In this document: in pieces, positions 9,036 to 16,139 of the stretch
Layout of the letters: each line of letters begins with the position of its first letter
Numbering within the stretch: position 1 is the first letter of the stretch
DNA from: an uncultured Oscillospiraceae bacterium
Lineage (GTDB): Bacteria > Bacillota > Clostridia > Oscillospirales > Oscillospiraceae
Direction: 5' to 3'
NCBI GenBank assembly: GCA_900762005.1
Contig: CAAFEV010000339.1
Location: 1-23,464, forward strand
DNA: 23,464 nt
Position numbers and translations under genes: made by a program
The notes under the pieces: model-generated
What the model saw: only the letters and a program-made list of their open reading frames with translations
Databases searched by the model: none
Told to the model about the DNA's origin: nothing

Positions 9036-9785
9036 TTATATCTGCCGCCAGCGGCGAACCATGTAAAAATGAATGTGCGTCGTATCGATATAGGAGCGGG
9101 AAAAGCAAATCGGGTTGTTTTTCGTATCGAAAAAGAGGCTGTCCTGCATATAAAACGCGTCGGGAAGGGTATCCGCAAAGACGGCACGGAAATTCTCCGG
9201 CAACGCCGAGGCAGGCTGGGCATACATCTCCACATCGTCCCAAAGCAGCCTTGTCCCTCGGCAGCGGGCAATGCAGTCCATCATATCCAGAATGTCGTGA
9301 TCCTCCCCGCCGAAATATTTCAAGGCTTCGTCATTGACCGTCTGCGGGTCGAAATAGTACAGCACCAAAATGCACGGGCACTCGTCGGCAAGAATCAGCA
9401 TGGGAAAACACAGTGCAGGGCGGGCATGCAGTTGAAGCAGCTCCCTTGTCTTTTCGTCTGCGGCGGCTGCGTAGGCAGGCAGGCTTCGAATACCGCAGGC
9501 ATAACCGTTTTTGCGCACAACATCGCCGAAATCCTCGCAGGGATAGATCAGTCCTGCATTTTTTGTGCGCGGGTTGAGAAATGTGCCGCTGCCGTGGAGA
9601 CGAAATATCCGTCCCTCGTATTCCAAAAAATTCAGCATGGAACGCAGCGTTTCGCGGCTGATTTGCAGCTTTTTCGCAAGCTGCTGCTCGGAGGGCAGAC
9701 GGCGGATTCCGTACTGCTCCAGCCTGTCGATGATTTCGCAGAGTCTTTCATAGGTCTCCGCCCTGTAACTGCTCTTTTCCGCCAT
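9036..9785 (-). CDS. GntR-family transcriptional regulator with UTRA ligand domain (HutC type)
   Basis: 249 residues. The N-terminal winged helix-turn-helix (about 8-72) shows LPSEQQLAKKLQISRETLR, then LEYEGRIFRLHGSGTFL, the GntR signature. Residues ~90-245 match the UTRA/chorismate-lyase-like effector fold, ending in the usual FYMVRR strand. These proteins bind palindromic operators and release them on binding a small molecule. It is divergent from the permease - adenine deaminase - EamA operon, so I infer that it controls that operon with a purine or related metabolite as ligand. The start ATG has GGCGGTG a few bases upstream. The terminal hairpin at 8973-9018 lies directly downstream. Confidence 0.9.
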   Translation of the reverse strand: MAEKSSYRAETYERLCEIIDRLEQYGIRRLPSEQQLAKKLQISRETLRSMLNFLEYEGRIFRLHGSGTFLNPRTKNAGLIYPCEDFGDVVRKNGYACGIRSLPAYAAAADEKTRELLQLHARPALCFPMLILADECPCILVLYYFDPQTVNDEALKYFGGEDHDILDMMDCIARCRGTRLLWDDVEMYAQPASALPENFRAVFADTLPDAFYMQDSLFFDTKNNPICFSRSYIDTTHIHFYMVRRWRQI

Positions 9786-9818
9786 TGCCGCACCGCCTTT
9801 TCAGTCTTTCTCAATTTA

Positions 9819-9847
9819 AAGATACCACCGTTGTTCCCTTTTGTAAA
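9819..9847 (-). promoter_or_regulatory. Putative promoter of gntR
   Basis: Minus-strand TTTACA (9842-9847), a 17-bp spacer and TATCTT (9819-9824), 34 nt before the start codon. Moderate match. Confidence 0.5.
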
Positions 9848-9890
9848 GAGCATCAGACGCACAAAGTCGTCCGACCTTTGGCGGAAAGCC

Positions 9891-9919
9891 TTGCAATCCA
9901 AAGCTTCGTCTTTTATGAT
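9891..9919 (+). promoter_or_regulatory. Sigma-A promoter of the purine permease operon
   Basis: TTGCAA (9891-9896), a 17-bp spacer and TATGAT (9914-9919). Expected start near 9926, with a leader of about 47 nt. No purine riboswitch core is recognisable in this leader, so control is more likely by the divergent GntR protein. Confidence 0.75.
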
Positions 9920-9927
9920 ATAAAGTG

Positions 9928-9941
9928 CATGGGAAGCCATG
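9928..9941. promoter_or_regulatory. Candidate repressor operator
   Basis: An inverted repeat CATGG-GAAG-CCATG lies directly over the predicted transcription start of the permease operon, where a GntR repressor would block transcription. A second, imperfect repeat (CAAAG TCG ... CGA CCTTTG) is at 9862-9880, upstream of the -35. Assignment to the regulator is inference. Confidence 0.35.
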
Positions 9942-9972
9942 ACATAACAATCACAAAGAGAGGAAAACCGTT

Positions 9973-11310
9973 ATGAAAGACCTGTTAGAACGCAGATTTC
10001 AGCTGCGTCGCCGCAAAACCACAGTCGGCACGGAAATCATTGCCGGGCTGACTACCTTTGCAACCCTGTCCTATATTTTAGCAGTCCAGCCTTCAATTAT
10101 GGCAGATGCAGGCATGAATCCACTCGGCGTTTTCGCAGCAACGGCAATCGTCTCCGGTTTGGTGACAATTGCGATGGGACTCTTCAGCAACACACCCTTC
10201 GCCCTTGCCCCGGGCATGGGCGATAACATCCTGCTTGCCTATGTTCTTGTCGCCGGCGGCATCTGCACCTGGCAGCAGGGACTCGGCTTTATGTTCATTG
10301 CCGGTGCGATTTTTGTTCTTCTGAGTGCCTTTCGGGTGCGTGAAAAAATCGCGGGCTATCTGCCGCGCAGCATCAAGTTCGGTCTGAGCGCGGCACTGGG
10401 CATCATGCTCTTCCAAATCGGTATCGCAAACTCGGAAATTCTGCTAACCGGTAACAACGGTTGGAATGATTTTTCGCTCCCCGCTGTCCAGCTCACCTTC
10501 ATCGGACTGGCAATCACATTGATTTTAAGCTTTCTCACCATTCGAATCCGCGGCAAAAGCTACAAAATACGCGGCGCGATTTTGATTTCCATTGTCCTCA
10601 CAACGCTGATTGGCATCCCGTTCGGACTTGTCAAGTTTGATTTTAACATCAATTTGGGGCGGACCTTCTCCTCCTTGGGCGATGTTGCTTTCAAACTCGA
10701 TATTCTCGGCGTGCTAAAGCCCGCCTTCATCGGACTGATTATTATCACCTTCATCGGCGATTTCTCCTCCACCCTCGGCACCGCGCTCGGCGCAGGCAAC
10801 AAGGCGGGACTGATGGATGCCGACGGCAATATGCCGATGCTGGGAAAAATATTCTTAGTTGATTCCGTCGGTACTGTTTTCGGCACGCTGATGGGCTGTA
10901 CGGTCGTGACCTCCTACGCCGAATCTGCCTCCGGCGTGGAGGCGGGCGGCAGAACCGGTCTGACATCCGTCGTCACGGGGCTGCTGTTCCTGGTCAGTCT
11001 GGTTCTCGCGCCGATTTTTATCGCTATCCCGAATGCGGCAACCGCTCCTGCGCTGATTATCATCGGCATTTCGATGATGCAGGAACTGAGAACACTCGAC
11101 TTCAACCTGCTTGACTGGACACCGGTAGCAATGATGGTCGGCTTCACAGCCTTTGGTGATCTCGTCATCGGCATCACCGCCGGTCTTGTTTCCGACGTAG
11201 TAATTCGGCTTTCCTCGTTCGCCTTCAACTCCGAGCGCAAAAAGGGCGATTTGCCGAGCATTCCGACCATCATCCTTGCGGCAATCATGTGCCTGCAATA
11301 TATTATCTGA
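9973..11310 (+). CDS. NCS2/AzgA-type purine (adenine/guanine/hypoxanthine) permease
   Basis: 445 residues, roughly 12-14 membrane helices; a proton-coupled nucleobase importer of the AzgA branch. TTVGTEIIAGLTTFATLSYIL opens the domain (as 16-35), followed by FALAPGMGDN (76-85) and, late in the protein, SYAESASG and AGGRTGLTSVVTGLLF, all typical of PbuG/PbuO/AzgA proteins. The usual aspartate-rich block DLFDTxGT reads GDFSSTLGT here, so substrate choice may differ. GAGAGG precedes the ATG. It is the first gene of an operon with adenine deaminase 14 nt downstream, indicating adenine import for salvage. Confidence 0.92.
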   Translation: MKDLLERRFQLRRRKTTVGTEIIAGLTTFATLSYILAVQPSIMADAGMNPLGVFAATAIVSGLVTIAMGLFSNTPFALAPGMGDNILLAYVLVAGGICTWQQGLGFMFIAGAIFVLLSAFRVREKIAGYLPRSIKFGLSAALGIMLFQIGIANSEILLTGNNGWNDFSLPAVQLTFIGLAITLILSFLTIRIRGKSYKIRGAILISIVLTTLIGIPFGLVKFDFNINLGRTFSSLGDVAFKLDILGVLKPAFIGLIIITFIGDFSSTLGTALGAGNKAGLMDADGNMPMLGKIFLVDSVGTVFGTLMGCTVVTSYAESASGVEAGGRTGLTSVVTGLLFLVSLVLAPIFIAIPNAATAPALIIIGISMMQELRTLDFNLLDWTPVAMMVGFTAFGDLVIGITAGLVSDVVIRLSSFAFNSERKKGDLPSIPTIILAAIMCLQYII

Positions 11311-11324
11311 GGAGGTTGCAAGCC

Positions 11325-13085
11325 ATGCGGCATCTGATAAAAAAAGACCGTAGCCTTTTGCTTGCGGCAGCAATGGGGCGAATCCCCTGTTCCCTGTGTA
11401 TTGAGAACGCAATGCTTCTGAATACGCTGACAGGCGAATGCTACCGCGCCGATGTCGATGTTCTGGGCGAGGTGATTGTCCGTGTGCGGACAGGGGGTGA
11501 AGCAGCGGAGCAACCCGCAAAGCAGACGCTGGACGCGCAGGGTATGTATTTGTTGCCCGGCTTTCTGGACGCGCATATGCACATTGAGTCTACCCTGCTT
11601 GTGCCGGAGAACTTCGGCAAAGCGGCGGTCACATGGGGAACCACCACCGTATTCACCGACCCGCACGAAATTGCCAATGTTCTGGGCGTCCCGGGCGTTC
11701 AGTATATGCTTGAAAGCGCAAAACGCTCCCCGCTGCGGCATTTTCTGCTGGTGCCCTCCTGCGTGCCGTCGTTTCCGGGCTTTGAGACCTCCGGCGCAGT
11801 CTTTACAGAAAAGGAAATTGAGGCCCTGCTCGCACAGGAGAACGTGATTGGAATTGCCGAGCTCATGGATTATATCGGCATACTCAACGATGAGCCGCGC
11901 ATGAAGGAGATTATCCGCGTCGGCGAACACTGCGGTGCTTTCCTGCAAGGGCACGCGCCTGAGCTGTGCGGCAAGGAGCTTTGCGCATATCTCGACGGCG
12001 GTCCGGTCAGCGACCATGAGAGCGAAAACGCCGCAGAACTGCTGGAGAAACGCCGCCTCGGTATGTACGTCGATGCCCGTGTTCACAGCGTTGAGGAGGC
12101 GCGGGAACTGCGCAATGGCATCGAGCCGGGACTTTTCCGCGATTATGTAAGTCTGTGTACCGATGACTCCAACGCCTACCGCCTTGCAACGGGCGGACAT
12201 ATTAACAGCGCGGTCGCCGACCTGATTGAGGCGGGCATGGACCCGATAGAGGCAGTACGTCTCGGCACACTGAACGCCGCACATGAATACAGCTTGCAGG
12301 ATGTCGGCGCGATTGCCCCCGGTTATGCTGCAGATTTTCAGCTTGTGCATTCGCTGGACTTCCGTCGGAAACCCGCTGCAGTCTTTATCGGCGGCAAGCA
12401 GGTTGCGCAGGACGGTGTCTTCCTCGGTCAGTGTGCAGCACAGGCATTCTACAACATGGGCAACACCGTCTGCCTGGGCGGCATATCCGGCGCGGATGAT
12501 TTCCGTCTTCCGGCGCACGGGCGTCAAACGCTTGACGTCATGGTTGTCAACGAGGGCTATGCCGAGGGCACCGTCATCCGCAGAGAGCTGCCCGTCCGTC
12601 AGGGCTTTGCCGAACTGCCCGATTTGCAGAAGGGTGCGCTGAATTACCTCTGCGTTTTAAATCGTCACGGCAAGCCGAACAAGACCATCGCGCTCTATTC
12701 CGGCTTTGGACTTCAGCACGGTGCGGTCGCTTCGAGCATCGGACACGACAGTCACAATCTGCTGCTGATTTATGCTGACGCAGAGGATGCCTTTGTGGCG
12801 GTCAAGGCACTTGAGAGCTGCGGCGGCGGCTTCTGCTATGTGTGCGGAGGCAAGGTACGCGCACTTTTGAAGCTGCCTGTTGCAGGCTTAATGTCCGACC
12901 TTCCGCTTGCGGAAACTGCGCGGGAATGTGCGCTGCTGGAGGATGCCGTCACGCAGGCACGTGGGAAACCATTCACGCTCTATGACATGATTTTCGAGAC
13001 ACTTCCCGCCTTTCCCCGCTATACGCCCACGGATCTCGGCGTAGTAGATGGCATACGCAAGTGCTTCATGGAGATAACCAAGTGA
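11325..13085 (+). CDS. ade: Adenine deaminase
   Basis: 586 residues of the amidohydrolase superfamily; converts adenine to hypoxanthine plus ammonia in the cytoplasm with a two-metal centre. Visible are the metal site DAHMHIEST (82-90, H84 and H86), TDPHEIANVLG (111-121), the bridging acid region IAEL with E179, QGHAP (208-212), SDHES (229-233) and CTDDSN (278-283), then NAAHEY and GYAADFQLV. The length fits B. subtilis AdeC. The ATG at 11325 is preferred over an in-frame ATG at 11289 because GAGGAGG lies 9 nt before it and the earlier one is inside the permease gene. The pair permease-deaminase explains use of adenine for hypoxanthine/guanine nucleotides and nitrogen. Confidence 0.96.
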   Translation: MRHLIKKDRSLLLAAAMGRIPCSLCIENAMLLNTLTGECYRADVDVLGEVIVRVRTGGEAAEQPAKQTLDAQGMYLLPGFLDAHMHIESTLLVPENFGKAAVTWGTTTVFTDPHEIANVLGVPGVQYMLESAKRSPLRHFLLVPSCVPSFPGFETSGAVFTEKEIEALLAQENVIGIAELMDYIGILNDEPRMKEIIRVGEHCGAFLQGHAPELCGKELCAYLDGGPVSDHESENAAELLEKRRLGMYVDARVHSVEEARELRNGIEPGLFRDYVSLCTDDSNAYRLATGGHINSAVADLIEAGMDPIEAVRLGTLNAAHEYSLQDVGAIAPGYAADFQLVHSLDFRRKPAAVFIGGKQVAQDGVFLGQCAAQAFYNMGNTVCLGGISGADDFRLPAHGRQTLDVMVVNEGYAEGTVIRRELPVRQGFAELPDLQKGALNYLCVLNRHGKPNKTIALYSGFGLQHGAVASSIGHDSHNLLLIYADAEDAFVAVKALESCGGGFCYVCGGKVRALLKLPVAGLMSDLPLAETARECALLEDAVTQARGKPFTLYDMIFETLPAFPRYTPTDLGVVDGIRKCFMEITK

Positions 13086-13089
13086 TAGC

Positions 13090-13977
13090 ATGAACAACAT
13101 TAACAAAGCAAACAAGCTATGGGGACTGGCTGCGGCGTCACTTTCCGCAATTTCCTTCGGTGTCGCCCCCATTCTTGCGAAGAACGCCTATGCCGCCGGC
13201 TGTAGCGAAACCACGCTGACCTTTTGGTCAATGCTGCTGGCAATCGCTCCGCTGCTCACCGTCACCTTATGCAGAAGGATATCGCTGCGCGTCACAAAAC
13301 GGGAACTTCCGCTTCTGCTTTTAGCGAGTGCAAGCTGCTGCGCTGCACTCTTCCTGTACAACAGCGCGGCGGCGTACCTGCCGGCCGGCTCAACAACAGC
13401 CCTGCACTATCTCTATCCGGCGTTGGTGCTTTTGGCGGGGATTGCCTTCTTTTCCTTGCGTATGACCGTGTTACGCATTGTGGCGGTTGTGTTCAACATG
13501 ACCGGCGTCCTGCTGTTCTTTGAGCGCGGCGGCAGTAACACAACGCTTGGCAGTATTTTGGCTCTTGCCTCAGCAGTGTGCTATGCCGTCTACGCCCTGA
13601 GCATCGACAAAACCAAGCTGCAGAAGATGGATTCGTTCAAGATTGCGCTGTATGTCTGTCTGATTTCCGCGGCAGTGCTGTTCGTCTACGGTACAGCGAC
13701 CTCCGAGCTGCAATGGCGGGTTCCTTCGGGCGCATGGACAGGCATCGCGCTGACTGCCCTCACCACGCAGTTTATCGGCATCGCCTTTTTCCAAATCGGC
13801 ATCAAGCGAATCGGCTCCATGCAGACCTCCTTTGCCTCCACACTTGAGCCGCTGACAAGTGTGGTGGCAGGCGTGCTGCTCTTTCACGAGCGGATAACGC
13901 TCGTCTTGGGCATCGGCTGCGCACTGATTTGCTTCGGAATCATTCTCAACGCGTTCTCCACGGCAGCGGAGACATGA
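13090..13977 (+). CDS. EamA/DMT-family transporter, third gene of the purine operon
   Basis: 295 residues with ten predicted membrane helices in two EamA repeats (about 10-140 and 150-290), for example AISFGVAPILAKNAY at the start and STLEPLTSVVAGVLLFHE in the second repeat. DMT proteins mostly export amino acids, nucleobases, nucleosides or other metabolites. It starts 4 nt after the ade stop codon, so it is cotranscribed with the permease and deaminase; a role in disposing of a purine or related product is inferred only from that. The ribosome binding site is weak (GGAGAT about 14 nt upstream, within ade), consistent with coupling. Confidence 0.87.
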   Translation: MNNINKANKLWGLAAASLSAISFGVAPILAKNAYAAGCSETTLTFWSMLLAIAPLLTVTLCRRISLRVTKRELPLLLLASASCCAALFLYNSAAAYLPAGSTTALHYLYPALVLLAGIAFFSLRMTVLRIVAVVFNMTGVLLFFERGGSNTTLGSILALASAVCYAVYALSIDKTKLQKMDSFKIALYVCLISAAVLFVYGTATSELQWRVPSGAWTGIALTALTTQFIGIAFFQIGIKRIGSMQTSFASTLEPLTSVVAGVLLFHERITLVLGIGCALICFGIILNAFSTAAET

Positions 13978-13983
13978 GGTCGA

Positions 13984-14033
13984 TGCACATAAAAGCCCGC
14001 CAGTCATAAACGGCGGTTAGATAAGGCTATGCA
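13984..14033 (+). other. Structured stem in the intergenic RNA after the EamA gene
   Basis: The sequence can fold into an interrupted stem: TGC/GCA (13984-13986 with 14031-14033), ATA/TAT, GCC/GGC and CGCC/GGCG (13998-14001 with 14012-14015), with asymmetric bulges. I recognise no known riboswitch core. It is followed by the hairpin and U-run at 14057-14133. Confidence 0.35.
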
Positions 14034-14056
14034 AGCACATTTTTACAGATGAAGAC

Positions 14057-14133
14057 CCCCTACGGGGAAACCGAAAGGTTTGCTGACCGCATTCCTTTTC
14101 CGGCTGCCCCCGTAGGGGCTTTCTTTATTTTTT
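14057..14133 (+). terminator. Terminator with branched loop, end of the purine operon
   Basis: CCCCTACGGGG (14057-14067) is the exact complement of CCCCGTAGGGG (14108-14118). Between them is a small perfect hairpin AAACC-GAAA-GGTTT (14068-14081), giving a branched structure. A U-rich run CTTTCTTTATTTTTT follows. Each CCCC...GGGG arm can also fold on itself, so alternative folds are possible. It most simply ends the permease-ade-EamA transcript. Confidence 0.7.
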
Positions 14134-14255
14134 CCGCCTCCCGCCGTGCCCGTTTTACAATGTATGCTTTGCGGCATATTTTCTGCCTTTTTCTTTTATT
14201 TTTCGATAAAAAAGTAAAAAACAACATTTTTTCGCAGAATTATACATTTTCTGTC
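14134..14255. other. AT-rich gene-free stretch
   Basis: T- and A-rich spacer between the purine operon terminator and the ABC exporter promoter. I see no gene or further hairpin in it. Confidence 0.6.
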
Positions 14256-14284
14256 TTTTCATTTTTCTCATTTCGTGATATGAT
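14256..14284 (+). promoter_or_regulatory. Promoter of the ABC exporter operon
   Basis: TTTTCA (14256-14261), a 17-bp spacer and TATGAT (14279-14284) with the extended TGA upstream. Predicted start near 14291, giving a long leader of about 127 nt. The 9-mer TCGTGATAT over the -10 recurs at 14391-14399. Confidence 0.65.
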
Positions 14285-14312
14285 GTTTTTCGGTGTCATC
14301 GGGGGCGGCGCG

Positions 14313-14362
14313 GCAGGCGGGAGGTACGCCTGCGATGCAGCGTTTGGGGGATGTGCTGCGTC
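14313..14362 (+). other. Two adjacent hairpins in the ABC exporter leader
   Basis: GCAGGCG/CGCCTGC (14313-14319 with 14327-14333) is followed without a gap by GATGCAGC/GCTGCGTC (14334-14341 with 14355-14362, one G-U pair). The leader then runs through a T-rich stretch to the ribosome binding site. Stable 5' structures in exporter mRNAs often have a regulatory role, but no known element is recognised. Confidence 0.5.
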
Positions 14363-14417
14363 ATCTGTTTGTACGAATTAACCTTTTTTATCGTGATATA
14401 ACAACAGGAAGGAACCC

Positions 14418-16139
14418 ATGAAACGTATTATCGCTTACTTAAAACCATATCGGAAGCTGCTGTTGTTTTCGGCACTCCTGATTTCCGTCTCGACTTTGTG
14501 CGACCTGTGGCTGCCGAAGCTGATGTCGGAACTGCTTGACAGCGGCGTAAAGGAAAAGGATTTTCCCTTCATTTTACGCAACTGCATCAAGATGCTCGCC
14601 GTTGCGACGGCGAGTCTGCTGACGATTATCTACGGCACCAAGCTCTCGAGCCGTGTCGTCGCATCGTTCAGCGCGGATGTCCGCGCCGACGTGTTCAGAA
14701 AAGTAAATACTCTGACCTTCGAGGAATTCGGAAAACTGGGCACTGCTGCCCTGGTGACCCGCGCAACGCACGACGTCGAAACACTCTCGTGGGTCGCTGC
14801 GATGCTGGGCGGCACGATTATCACCATACCGATGCTGTTTATCGGCGGTGTCGTGCTTGCCATGCGCAAGGATGTGGTGCTATCGCTGATTATGCTCGCC
14901 TTTATTCCGCTGATTTTCATTGTGGTGTATTTTGTCGGCAAGCGCGTGCTGCCTTTGTGGGAAAAATCCGACGAATACATTGACAAGCAGAACGGCATCA
15001 TGCGTGAGCGGCTGCGCGGTATCCGCGTCATCCGTGCGTTCAATTCCGAGCCGCTGGAGCACGAGCGGATTTCCGACGCAACCCGCGTTATGGCGGAAAA
15101 CATTATCAAGGGCAATGTCTCAATGGGCATATTAACGCCGCTTGCGATGCTGGTTCTGAATTTATCCGTGGTGCTGATCGTCTATTTTGGCGGCTGGCGC
15201 ATGGTACATAACGTCGGCGCGCTGAGTGCGGGCGACATTTTCGCAATTACGCAGTACATCACCCTTGTGATGAACGGCGTGATTATGGCATCGTTTGCCA
15301 TTGTAATGTTCCCCCATGCACAGGTTGCCGCAAGGCGCATCGGTCAGGTAATGGAAGCCAAGGGCATGGAGGACAACTCAGACGGCGAAGCCGTCGAGCT
15401 GACGGGCGATATCCGCTTTGACAATGTCAGCTTCTCCTACGGCGGAGCCGAAGCAGCCGTAAGCAACATCAACCTCCACATCGCCAAGGGGCAGCGCGTC
15501 TCCGTTATCGGCGGCACCGGCAGCGGAAAAAGCACCTTGATATCCCTGCTGCTGGGCTTCCGTCTGCCGTCTGAGGGGCAGATCTGCTTTGACGGTGTGC
15601 CGACTGGCCGTCTGAGCAAGCATCGCTTGCGCGAGAGCATCAGCTGTGTCTTGCAGGGTTCAGCGATTTACTCCGGCACGATTGAAGAAAACATCCGCAT
15701 GGGCAACCCGAACGCCGACGATGCTGCAATCAGGCAGGCGGCGCAGATTGCACAGCTCTCGGACTTTATTGAGAGCGTTGAGGGCGGAATGTCCTACGAA
15801 ATCAAGCAGGCGGGCAAGAACCTCTCCGGCGGTCAGAAGCAGCGGCTCTCCATCGCCCGCGCCATTGTCCGCCAAGCTCCGATTTACATTTTTGACGATA
15901 GCTTTTCCGCGCTGGACTTCCTGACGGAGAAAAACCTGCGCACCGCCCTCAATGAGAGCACGCAGGGTAAAACGCAGCTTGTCGTCACGCAGCGTGTAAC
16001 CTCCGCCATGAACGCCGACTGCATTTTCGTCATGGACAAGGGTCAGCTTGTGGACAGCGGCAAACACGACGAGCTGCTCTCCCGCTGCAAAATTTACCGG
16101 GAGATTTTCGCCTCTCAGACAGGAGGCAGTACAAAATGA
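14418..16139 (+). CDS. ABC exporter half-transporter, subunit with degenerate ATP site
   Basis: 573 residues: six membrane helices (about 15-300) then an ATP-binding domain (~330-570). Walker A GGTGSGKST (365-373), signature LSGGQKQR (469-476), Walker B IYIFDD. The catalytic carboxylate position is Asp (D494) instead of Glu, and the switch histidine is Gln (VVTQRV, Q525). This marks the non-hydrolysing site of heterodimeric exporters such as BmrC/BmrD, LmrC/LmrD and TM287/TM288. The ATG follows AGGAAGG. Its partner starts within its stop codon (ATGA). Substrates of such pairs are drugs, lipids or peptides; unknown here. Confidence 0.94.
   Translation: MKRIIAYLKPYRKLLLFSALLISVSTLCDLWLPKLMSELLDSGVKEKDFPFILRNCIKMLAVATASLLTIIYGTKLSSRVVASFSADVRADVFRKVNTLTFEEFGKLGTAALVTRATHDVETLSWVAAMLGGTIITIPMLFIGGVVLAMRKDVVLSLIMLAFIPLIFIVVYFVGKRVLPLWEKSDEYIDKQNGIMRERLRGIRVIRAFNSEPLEHERISDATRVMAENIIKGNVSMGILTPLAMLVLNLSVVLIVYFGGWRMVHNVGALSAGDIFAITQYITLVMNGVIMASFAIVMFPHAQVAARRIGQVMEAKGMEDNSDGEAVELTGDIRFDNVSFSYGGAEAAVSNINLHIAKGQRVSVIGGTGSGKSTLISLLLGFRLPSEGQICFDGVPTGRLSKHRLRESISCVLQGSAIYSGTIEENIRMGNPNADDAAIRQAAQIAQLSDFIESVEGGMSYEIKQAGKNLSGGQKQRLSIARAIVRQAPIYIFDDSFSALDFLTEKNLRTALNESTQGKTQLVVTQRVTSAMNADCIFVMDKGQLVDSGKHDELLSRCKIYREIFASQTGGSTK

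Noticed and set aside
8869..9066. 65-codon plus-strand frame in the gap after the CDF gene
   Set aside because: No ribosome binding site or promoter, composition is Arg/Cys/Gln-rich, and it crosses the 19-bp hairpin and the end of gntR.
9786..9972. Purine riboswitch in front of the purine permease
   Set aside because: The leader is only about 47 nt and no three-way-junction core of the purine class can be found.
10914..12527. 537-codon minus-strand frame opposite the permease and adenine deaminase
   Set aside because: A shadow of highly GC-biased genes; the plus strand encodes clear family motifs and the shadow shows none.
14049..14381. 110-codon open frame on the plus strand between the EamA and ABC genes
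   Set aside because: It runs through the terminator and promoter, has no ribosome binding site and reads as low-complexity Phe/Ala-rich sequence.
14391..14402. Second promoter with TGA TATAAC just before the ABC operon
   Set aside because: It would start transcription within about 10 nt of the start codon, removing the ribosome binding site, and no -35 box is present.
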